A stretch of DNA of 21,250 bases. It comes from a virus. The notes beneath the pieces were generated by a model, which searched no databases, was not told where the DNA came from, and saw only the letters and a list, made by a program, of their open reading frames with translations. The stretch covers positions 1 through 21,250 of the IMG/VR virus record IMGVR_UViG_3300008120_009221; one strand, written 5' to 3'. The stretch's first letter is position 1. The number at the start of each line of letters is the position of its first letter. The translations under genes and the position numbers were made by a program. Positions 16,290 through 21,250 of this stretch are shown in pieces.

Positions 16290-16774
16290 TGCAAGTATTT
16301 CTCCCATATCCCGACTTTAAAACATCACTTGAATCTCTAGACGATAAACGTTTAGGTAAACAGCGAGTAGAAACTTATCAATTAATTGCTGGTCTAGAAG
16401 GTAGACCAACATTGACTGGTAAAGCATATTCTAAAGGCCGAGTTAACCACCCTATAAGCCAGATGTTTAGAAATAACATACCAGCGTTAAAACAATATTT
16501 AAACGACTCTATAGACGTTTGGGTTGCTAGAGGTAAAAATAATACTATGAAAAAAGAGGTTATTACTGAAGAGATTGTTATGCCTGTTTGGTTTGGAGAT
16601 GAAGAATTTCATAAGTCTCACAGAGCAAATTTGTTAAGAAAAGATGCTGTTTATTATGGAGCTCATGGTTGGAATGATAATCCTGAATTGCCTTATAGAT
16701 GGTATGACATGAATAGAGAACAATGGTATGACCAAACAGCAGGCACTAAAGAAAAAATATATTTAAAAAAATAA
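16289..16774 (+). CDS. Pyrimidine-dimer-DNA-glycosylase-like protein (MSMEG_6728-type)
   Basis: A 161-residue protein with the pattern of a bacterial and phage family usually annotated as pyrimidine dimer DNA glycosylase-like (related to T4 endonuclease V by profile). The pattern comprises MQVFLPYPDF at the very N-terminus, LDDKRLGKQRVE (18-29), VNHPISQMFR (about 51-60), EFHKSHRANLLRKD (about 106-119) and YYGAHGW. The invariant-looking Lys and Arg in KRLGKQR could serve the active site. It overlaps dpdA by one base (TAATG), which makes the two proteins close partners in expression. It may repair UV damage, or recognise or cleave modified or unmodified bases in connection with DpdA. The family call is good; its activity is unproven. 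Confidence 0.65.
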   Translation: MQVFLPYPDFKTSLESLDDKRLGKQRVETYQLIAGLEGRPTLTGKAYSKGRVNHPISQMFRNNIPALKQYLNDSIDVWVARGKNNTMKKEVITEEIVMPVWFGDEEFHKSHRANLLRKDAVYYGAHGWNDNPELPYRWYDMNREQWYDQTAGTKEKIYLKK

Positions 16775-16777
16775 GTT

Positions 16778-16987
16778 ATGGAAATGTTATCACTGTATGA
16801 TTACCTTAAAAAACCAGCAGGAGGTGAATTAGGTAAAAAAGTAGCTGAAGCTGCTATGAATGAAAAAATTCTAATTGGATCAAAACAAGTATCAAATCCT
16901 AAATACAAAGGAGAAATTTTAATGTATCCTAAAGATTGGTTAGATAGATACTTTGAAGTTGAACAAATAGATGAATTACCTTTTTAA
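16778..16987 (+). CDS. Small conserved-looking protein with an SSB-like acidic tip
   Basis: A 69-residue protein (MEMLSLYDYLKKPAGGELGKKV...). Sequences starting with SLYDYL-K/G-x-AG-x-x-LG are familiar to me from small proteins of bacteria and phages, without a known function. The middle (VSNPKYKGEILMYPKDWLDRYF) looks like one strand-helix unit. The last residues, EVEQIDELPF, closely resemble the acidic tip that ends the phage SSB in this window (DEDDNDLPF) and bacterial SSBs. It may compete for, or copy, SSB-tip interactions. It follows the glycosylase-like gene by three bases, and the small 46-residue gene follows two bases after it. Confidence 0.65.
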   Translation: MEMLSLYDYLKKPAGGELGKKVAEAAMNEKILIGSKQVSNPKYKGEILMYPKDWLDRYFEVEQIDELPF

Positions 16988-16989
16988 TT

Positions 16990-17130
16990 ATGAAAAAACA
17001 AATAGAAATGAACTCTGCTTGGGAAGCAGAAATTAAAAAACAATTAGATAACATTTGGAAAAATCGCCATCGCCTTAGTTTGGCTAATTTAGAAATGTTA
17101 CATAGATTAGCAAATAAAACAAAACTATGA
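16990..17130 (+). CDS. Very small basic protein (46 aa) overlapping the queC start
   Basis: An ATG-to-TGA frame of 46 codons (MKKQIEMNSAWEAEIKK..., ending LHRLANKTKL). It starts two bases after the previous stop and its TGA overlaps the queC ATG (ATGA), the same junction type used by confirmed neighbours. That position, and the lack of any other gene in this 139-base gap, support it as real. The product is amphipathic and helical with a net positive charge (KNRHRLSLANLEMLHRLANK). It could be a translation-coupling peptide for queC or a small nucleic-acid-binding protein. The promoter-like element at 17079 lies inside it. Confidence 0.55.
   Translation: MKKQIEMNSAWEAEIKKQLDNIWKNRHRLSLANLEMLHRLANKTKL
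17079..17110 (+). promoter_or_regulatory. Bacteroidota-type promoter (copy 5), ahead of queC
   Basis: TTTGGC at 17079-17084, 18 bases, then TAGATTAG at 17103-17110. This is the most divergent -7 of the five, but the spacing is identical. It would start transcription about 13 bases before the queC ATG, the same distance as at 4345 and 14750. Confidence 0.45.
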
Positions 17131-17999
17131 AACAACAAGCCGTATTATCGTTAAGTGGAGGGATGGATTCTTCTACTTTATTACTTCACCTACTTGCTCA
17201 AGGAAATGAAGTAACAGCATTGTCTTTTGATTATGGACAAAAACACTCTGTTGAACTTGAACGTGCTAAAGATTTAGTAGATTATATTAATAATATGATT
17301 GATAATGATGATTTTTCAAAAACAATAAATCATCCATGTCGTATAAAGTATCAAGTAATTAAACTTGATGGTTTAAGCCAACTACTTAATTCAGCGCTTG
17401 TAACAGGAGGAGATGAAGTACCTGAAGGTCACTATGCTGAAGAAAACATGAAAGCAACAGTTGTTCCTAATCGTAATAAAATATTTAGTTCAATTATTCA
17501 AGCGGTAGCTTTGTCTATTGCTGAGTCTAAAAGAGCAAATTGTAAAATTGCTATGGGGATACATGCCGGTGATCATTCAATTTATCCTGATTGTCGTCAA
17601 GAATTTAGAGATGTTGATTTTGAAGCATTTAAATTAGGTAATTGGAATGCTGAAAGTGTTAGACATTATACTCCTTATTTGCATGGTGATAAATTTAGTA
17701 TTTTAGAGGATGGTTTAAGATGTTGTGAAATACTAGGATTTGATTTTGATGAAATTTATCGTCGTACAAATACAAGTTACAAACCAATGATACATTTAAT
17801 ATTTGATAATTATGGAAATCCTACACCTGAATGGTTTTCAGATTACAAATCAGCATCATCTGTTGAACGTGTTGAAGCCTTTATTAAACTAGGTAGAAAA
17901 GACCCTGTAAACTATGCTGATGAATTTGGACCAGTAACTTGGGAATATGTAAAAGAATACGTATCTTCAGTATTAGATGACCACAAAAAGACGATATAA
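17127..17999 (+). CDS. queC: 7-cyano-7-deazaguanine synthase QueC, lacking the zinc-site cysteines
   Basis: A 290-residue PP-loop ATPase of the QueC family. Visible motifs are SGGMDS (10-15), SFDYGQKHSVE (33-43), VVPNRNKIF (112-120) and HAGDHSIYPDCRQEF (146-160). QueC turns 7-carboxy-7-deazaguanine first into the amide (ADG) and then into the nitrile preQ0, using ATP and ammonia. In the usual enzyme four C-terminal cysteines bind zinc (one in T-x-S/T-C-Y, three in CGxCxxC). Here the aligned positions are Ser217, Asp239, Ser242 and Ser245, although the following Arg and the GxxDP element (256-260) still align. It is also longer than E. coli QueC (231 residues). Loss of zinc may mean a different fold-stabilising solution or an altered product. 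The downstream gene begins inside its 3' end. Confidence 0.85.
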   Translation: MKQQAVLSLSGGMDSSTLLLHLLAQGNEVTALSFDYGQKHSVELERAKDLVDYINNMIDNDDFSKTINHPCRIKYQVIKLDGLSQLLNSALVTGGDEVPEGHYAEENMKATVVPNRNKIFSSIIQAVALSIAESKRANCKIAMGIHAGDHSIYPDCRQEFRDVDFEAFKLGNWNAESVRHYTPYLHGDKFSILEDGLRCCEILGFDFDEIYRRTNTSYKPMIHLIFDNYGNPTPEWFSDYKSASSVERVEAFIKLGRKDPVNYADEFGPVTWEYVKEYVSSVLDDHKKTI

Positions 18000-18192
18000 A
18001 AAATCAGGACCATATCCACAAATGTATATTGTGGTTAATAAACATGGTGAGGTATTTACGGGACTAATCAAAGGATCTACTCAATGGTCTTATGATTGGT
18101 CTCAAGCCAAACCATTATTTAAAGAAAATACCTCTCGTCTCCTAGAGGAAAACTGTGGAGCTGAATTAGTTAAAGAAGAAGAAATTATATGA
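17977..18192 (+). CDS. Small hypothetical protein overlapping queC
   Basis: A 71-residue protein of unknown function. Its ATG lies 23 bases inside queC, and its stop overlaps the next start by four bases. The N-terminus is basic (MTTKRRYKKSG), the middle contains an aromatic strand-like part (PYPQMYIVVNKHGEVFTGLI, then TQWSYDW), and the C-terminus is acidic (ELVKEEEII). The overlap on both sides supports it as a real, coupled gene. There is no enzymatic motif. A small adaptor of the neighbouring enzymes is possible but not shown. Confidence 0.55.
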   Translation: MTTKRRYKKSGPYPQMYIVVNKHGEVFTGLIKGSTQWSYDWSQAKPLFKENTSRLLEENCGAELVKEEEII

Positions 18193-18401
18193 AAAACGAA
18201 CATAGTATTAACAATGAAATTCATTATAGAATTTTAAACAAAAAACAAGATCATCCTGATCCTAAATTACACCAACAAGTTAGCTTTTTAAAATCAGCAG
18301 TTAGAATCTCAGGTTATGTTGCTTTATTTTGGAGCATTGGCCTTGGAGCTGTTATTTTGATCCTTAGTGAACTTATTGGAATTGTTGAAGAACTAGTTTA
18401 A
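18189..18401 (+). CDS. Small single-pass membrane protein
   Basis: A 70-residue protein with a polar N-terminal half (residues 1-35, several His, Asn and Asp) and one clear hydrophobic segment at about 40-65 (SGYVALFWSIGLGAVILILS), ending in a short EELV tail. This is the layout of a single-pass inner-membrane protein. The start overlaps the previous stop (ATGA) and the stop overlaps the next start (TAATG). There is no lysis-cassette neighbour, and its one segment plus long polar head is not a typical holin pattern, so I do not call it a holin. It may anchor a partner, possibly the glycosyltransferase-like protein encoded next. Confidence 0.6.
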   Translation: MKNEHSINNEIHYRILNKKQDHPDPKLHQQVSFLKSAVRISGYVALFWSIGLGAVILILSELIGIVEELV

Positions 18402-19345
18402 TGAGTAATAATTGTTTTATAGTAACTGCTAGACCAACAGATCAAAATAAATTTGATATGATGGTTAAGTGTTTAAAACACTTAAGAGAAGTTACTGATG
18501 ATATGATTATTTTATCTTTAAATTATCTCCCCTCAGGTATTGAAAAATATGAAACAGAGTTATATGATTGTTTAGTTTATAGTAATACTAATGAATCATA
18601 TGATAATGAGGAAGTTGTATTAACTTATGATATAATTACTGACTTGTTTAAGTTAACTACAGAATATTCTAATATTGAGTATGGTAGAGCAGCAAATAAT
18701 TTAAGATATCGAGCTTGCAGAGTAGCTCAAACATTTGGAAAAACTGAATTCACTTGTTTAGACTATGATTGTTATATAAAAGATAAAAAGTTTATAGAAT
18801 ATCTATCTACTAAACCTGTTTTATTCCTTCAAGGTAAACAAGAAGCTACAGGTAATAAATTAATTGAAGGTTATTTCTTTAAATTAAATACTGAGTTTAT
18901 GTTCTTTTTAGACTTCTTTAGTGATAAAGAAAGGTATTTTAATTATATGAAAGATAATGGCGTCAATGGAGCTGTTTTATTTTATGAAAGCGGCATGTAT
19001 CATTTTTTAGAAAAACATGGTCTAACTAAATATTTAGTAAGTAAATTTGATTTTGATTCTTTTAATATTGATTTAGATACTAACTTTTCAGAATTTAGAA
19101 CTTTTGAGCATGAAGGAGATATTTGGATGTGTATAGAATATATGTCTTGTTCTCACCCTATGTTTGTTCAATTAGAGTATAAAGAAGAAACATTTGACCT
19201 TGGCAATCTAACTGGAAGATGGTATATTCAAAAATTAGAACCATATTATGAAGGAATGAATTATACCGCTATTATAAACGGAGAAAAAAACAAAGTATAC
19301 ATCACCCCAGAAAGTTATAAAAACACAACAGTTAAATTTTATTAA
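18401..19345 (+). CDS. Possible glycosyltransferase (GT-A-like)
   Basis: A 314-residue protein. The N-terminal part reads like a GT-A nucleotide-sugar domain: a first strand NCFIVTARP, a helix (DMMVKCLKHLREVTDD), then the strand MIILSLNYLP, and later CLDYDCYI with Asp121-x-Asp123 as a DxD metal/sugar-nucleotide motif after a strand (about 117-126). The C-terminal half (about 190-314) has many aromatic residues and no known signature. If it is a glycosyltransferase, its acceptor could be the modified base in phage DNA, since it lies between queC and queD, or a host surface sugar. The fold call comes from the strand-DxD order only, and I could not identify a specific family. One-base overlap with the upstream membrane-protein gene. 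Confidence 0.45.
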   Translation: MSNNCFIVTARPTDQNKFDMMVKCLKHLREVTDDMIILSLNYLPSGIEKYETELYDCLVYSNTNESYDNEEVVLTYDIITDLFKLTTEYSNIEYGRAANNLRYRACRVAQTFGKTEFTCLDYDCYIKDKKFIEYLSTKPVLFLQGKQEATGNKLIEGYFFKLNTEFMFFLDFFSDKERYFNYMKDNGVNGAVLFYESGMYHFLEKHGLTKYLVSKFDFDSFNIDLDTNFSEFRTFEHEGDIWMCIEYMSCSHPMFVQLEYKEETFDLGNLTGRWYIQKLEPYYEGMNYTAIINGEKNKVYITPESYKNTTVKFY

Positions 19346-19347
19346 AC

Positions 19348-19593
19348 ATGAAACAAATATTTTATTTTACAGCACCATGGTGCCAACCATGTCAAGTTTT
19401 AGGTCCTACTATGGATAAAGTAAGTCAACAAATGCCTGTTGAAAAAATTAACATTGACTATGAAATGGATAGAGCCCGTTCAGCAAATGTAATGAGTGTT
19501 CCTACTGTGGTATTAACAGAAAATGGACAAGAAATTCGTCGATTTGTAGGCGCTAGAAGTTATGAACAAGTAATGCAATTTATCAATGGGTAG
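19348..19593 (+). CDS. Thioredoxin
   Basis: A compact 81-residue thioredoxin, shorter than the usual 105-110 residues. The active site is PWCQPC (Cys12 and Cys15), and the cis-proline is Pro52 in MSVPTVVL. The following strand (TENGQEIRRFVG) and final helix complete the fold; the N-terminal helix and strand of longer thioredoxins are missing. It would reduce the C-terminal cysteine pair of the class II ribonucleotide reductase at 11527, drawing electrons from a host thioredoxin reductase. Its last codons overlap the queD start by eight bases, so it is translated within the que block. Confidence 0.88.
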   Translation: MKQIFYFTAPWCQPCQVLGPTMDKVSQQMPVEKINIDYEMDRARSANVMSVPTVVLTENGQEIRRFVGARSYEQVMQFING

Positions 19594-20050
19594 TTTTAGA
19601 TCAACAAAAATATTTGACGGTTACTCAACTGTATTCCGTCAATGGAGAGCTGAAGGAACTCATTGTAGATTCCTTCATGGTTATGGAGTATCATTCAAAG
19701 TATGGTTTGCAGGTGAACTTGATGAACGTAATTGGGTTTGGGACTTTGGAGGTATGAAACGTGCTAAAGGAACTATTGATGGTATGAATCCTAAAGCATG
19801 GATGGATTATATGTTTGACCATACAACAATTGTTGCTGAAGATGATCCATATTTGGAAACATTTAAAAAGATGAACGATGAAGGAATAATTCAATTAAGA
19901 ATTATTCCAGCAGTAGGAGCAGAACAATTTTCAAACTACCTTTGGGTAAAACTAAATAATTTTGTTCAAGAAGAAACTGATGGTCGAGTAAAAGTAGTTC
20001 AAGTTGAGTTCCGTGAACATGAAAAAAATACAGCATTTTATAAAGGATAA
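19586..20050 (+). CDS. queD: 6-carboxytetrahydropterin synthase-like protein QueD
   Basis: A 154-residue protein of the QueD/PTPS family. Visible are the catalytic Cys27 in THCRFLHGYG, the WVWDFGGMK strand (50-58), the FDHTTIVAEDDP segment with Asp78/His79 (77-88), Glu113 in VGAEQFSNYLW, and a closing VEFREHE (140-146). QueD converts dihydroneopterin triphosphate to 6-carboxytetrahydropterin, the second step of the 7-deazaguanine pathway. In E. coli QueD the zinc is held by His16, His31 and His33; here His31 remains, the third position is Tyr33, and no His is seen in the first region (FRQWRA). I recall the same HCRFLHGY pattern in a subfamily of bacterial QueD proteins, so this may be subfamily-typical. 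GTP cyclohydrolase (FolE) is not in the window. Confidence 0.8.
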   Translation: MGSFRSTKIFDGYSTVFRQWRAEGTHCRFLHGYGVSFKVWFAGELDERNWVWDFGGMKRAKGTIDGMNPKAWMDYMFDHTTIVAEDDPYLETFKKMNDEGIIQLRIIPAVGAEQFSNYLWVKLNNFVQEETDGRVKVVQVEFREHEKNTAFYKG

Positions 20051-20052
20051 TT

Positions 20053-20844
20053 ATGACAAAAGAAGATAAAAAACCAGGTCGTATTACTGACTATAATAAA
20101 AAATTACCTGTACTTGAAGTTTATACTTGTATCCAATCAGAAGGTTCAAGACAAGGCAGACCAACTGTAGCAATTAGAACAACAGGATGTACTCACAGAT
20201 GTTGGTTTGGTGCTGGTGGTTGGTGTGATAGTTGGTACACAAGTATCCACCCTGAAAAAGGTATTTATACATTTAATGACATCATTAAAATTTACGATGA
20301 AAATCCTGAGATTAAGGAAATGATGTTAACAGGAGGTTCACCAACAATGCAACCTGACCTTTGTAATGAATTAACTCACTTTGCTCATGAACGTGGTATA
20401 TGTATAACCATTGAAACAGAAGGTAGCCACTTTGTTGAAACCGATTATCCGTTTGGGTTGGTATCTTTATCTCCAAAGTTTGCCAATTCTGTTCCTGCTC
20501 TTGACGTTACCACTCCAATGGGTAAGCTCGTGGATCAGAAAATGATTGACCAACATAACAAACTTCGTTTGAATAAAGAGGCAATTCGTAAAACCTTAGA
20601 TTACCATACAGATTATCATTACAAACCAGTTTATGATGGACATAAAGGTACACTGGAAGAAATTGAGGCATTTAGGGTTGAAATGAATATTCCTAAAAAC
20701 AAAACATGGTTAATGCCTGCTGGTGACACTAGAGAGGAATTGATTAAACAATATCCTATTAGTTTAGAAATGGCCTTTGAAATGGGTTATAATTGGACAG
20801 GTAGAGATCATATTATTAGTTACGATACTAAGAGAGCAGTTTAA
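20053..20844 (+). CDS. queE: 7-carboxy-7-deazaguanine synthase QueE (radical SAM)
   Basis: A 263-residue radical SAM enzyme that rearranges 6-carboxytetrahydropterin to 7-carboxy-7-deazaguanine. The N-terminal VYTCIQSEGSRQGRPTVAIR (23-42) is the usual start of QueE. The iron-sulfur ligands are Cys46, Cys50 and Cys58 (CTHRC...WCDS), with CX3CX7C spacing instead of the common CX3CX2C. The SAM motif is MLTGGSPTMQ (91-100), with Ser where most QueE proteins have Glu (GGEP). ETEGSH (121-126) and LSLSPK (137-142) also match the family. A 220-MPAGD stretch near the end fits the usual C-terminal strand. It follows queD by two bases, and its stop overlaps the next start. The family call is firm. Confidence 0.87.
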   Translation: MTKEDKKPGRITDYNKKLPVLEVYTCIQSEGSRQGRPTVAIRTTGCTHRCWFGAGGWCDSWYTSIHPEKGIYTFNDIIKIYDENPEIKEMMLTGGSPTMQPDLCNELTHFAHERGICITIETEGSHFVETDYPFGLVSLSPKFANSVPALDVTTPMGKLVDQKMIDQHNKLRLNKEAIRKTLDYHTDYHYKPVYDGHKGTLEEIEAFRVEMNIPKNKTWLMPAGDTREELIKQYPISLEMAFEMGYNWTGRDHIISYDTKRAV

Positions 20845-21245
20845 TGGATTTATTATCTACACATCCAGTTAAAAAATCAGATTTAGGTTTCCACGGTAAT
20901 CTATTTGGCGGCAAATTGCTTAGCTGGATAGATGCCGCGGTAGCTGCTTACGCAATGGAAAAATGTAGAAGTCAAAACATGATTACTATTGCTATGGATA
21001 AATGTGTATTTTTAAAACCTGCTAAAGAAAAACAACTTGTTAAAATATATGCTGAGATGGTAAAAGTAGGAAATACATCAGCTACTTTTAATATTGAAGC
21101 AAGAGGATACAATGTGTTTAGAGGTGATGAGATTGTTTTACTTGCTACAAACATGACTTTTGTTAGAGTAGATGAGGAAGGATCACCAATCCCTATTTCA
21201 GAACAAGTAAAACGCGCCTTTAAAACTCCCGAATCAAAACTATAA
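20844..21245 (+). CDS. Hotdog-fold acyl-CoA thioesterase (YciA-like)
   Basis: A 133-residue hotdog thioesterase. The active-site block is HGNLFGGKLLSWIDAAVAAYA (17-37), with Asp30 as the probable catalytic acid, and the strands VFLKPAKEKQL and NTSATFNIEARG follow in the normal order. Such enzymes hydrolyse acyl-CoA thioesters in the cytoplasm. It overlaps queE by one base (TAATG), so it belongs to the same transcript. A link to 7-deazaguanine chemistry is not known to me; it may redirect host fatty-acid or acyl-CoA pools for membrane or lipid effects during infection, or be a former metabolic gene adapted to hydrolyse another thioester. The stop lies five bases from the window end. Confidence 0.8.
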   Translation: MDLLSTHPVKKSDLGFHGNLFGGKLLSWIDAAVAAYAMEKCRSQNMITIAMDKCVFLKPAKEKQLVKIYAEMVKVGNTSATFNIEARGYNVFRGDEIVLLATNMTFVRVDEEGSPIPISEQVKRAFKTPESKL

Positions 21246-21250
21246 TATTT

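Noticed and set aside
16758-16765. A perfect TATATTTA 13 bases before the 69-residue gene as a sixth promoter
   Set aside because: There is no TTTG at the matching upstream distance (16734-16737 reads AAAC) and it lies in a Lys-rich coding end.
16987-17126. preQ1 riboswitch ahead of queC
   Set aside because: The gap is filled by a small coding frame and I see no aptamer-like C-rich loop or pseudoknot.
18189-18401. Holin
   Set aside because: A single hydrophobic segment with a long polar N-terminus and no endolysin or spanin gene nearby; not enough to call a lysis gene.
1-21250. tRNA genes, CRISPR arrays, insertion sequences, attachment sites
   Set aside because: No cloverleaf T-loop signature, no regular repeat-spacer pattern, no transposase or integrase and no flanking direct repeats were seen.

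Overview
The window is a compact, strongly A+T-rich stretch of a lytic tailed-phage genome (a large myovirus with T4-type replication and baseplate logic). All genes lie on the + strand, most are separated by 0-20 bases or overlap by ATGA/TAATG, and there is no tRNA, insertion sequence or CRISPR array. The host is probably a Bacteroidota (flavobacterial-type) bacterium, which is an inference. Almost no start codon has a Shine-Dalgarno sequence and starts sit instead in A/T-rich leaders. Five promoter-like elements have the form TTTGGC-N18-TAnnTTwr, close to the Bacteroidota -33 TTTG / -7 TAnnTTTG promoter.

Layout: (1) 1-4343 is the end of a structural module: a 5'-cut tail-tube/baseplate protein, a LysM-like wedge protein, a 980-residue baseplate-hub protein with a C-terminal cysteine peptidase (cell-wall hydrolase), and a small structural candidate. 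(2) 4392-11510 is the DNA replication and recombination module: a minimal, divergent family A DNA polymerase, three small unknown proteins (two share a duplicated N-terminal tag), a gp32-like ssDNA-binding protein behind a GC-rich hairpin, a UvsX/RecA-like recombinase, a FEN-type 5' nuclease and a DnaB/gp41-like helicase. (3) 11527-14742 holds a B12-dependent class II ribonucleotide reductase and a membrane protein with coiled-coil character and two EF-hand loops. (4) 14798-21245 is a modification and metabolism cluster: an AT-hook protein, a DpdA-like DNA transglycosylase, a pyrimidine-dimer-glycosylase-like protein, QueC, a possible glycosyltransferase, thioredoxin, QueD, QueE and a hotdog-fold acyl-CoA thioesterase, with several very small proteins between them.

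Region 4 is the most interesting part. QueD, QueE and QueC make a 7-deazaguanine base and DpdA would exchange it for guanine in phage DNA, which would protect the genome from host restriction. GTP cyclohydrolase (FolE) is not in the window and may come from the host or from elsewhere in the phage. The QueC copy has lost all four zinc-ligand cysteines and QueD appears to lack two of its three zinc histidines, so the final base may not be standard preQ0. The glycosyltransferase-like protein, the AT-hook protein and the glycosylase-like protein are placed as if they could extend, guide or police the modification. Thioredoxin can serve the ribonucleotide reductase.
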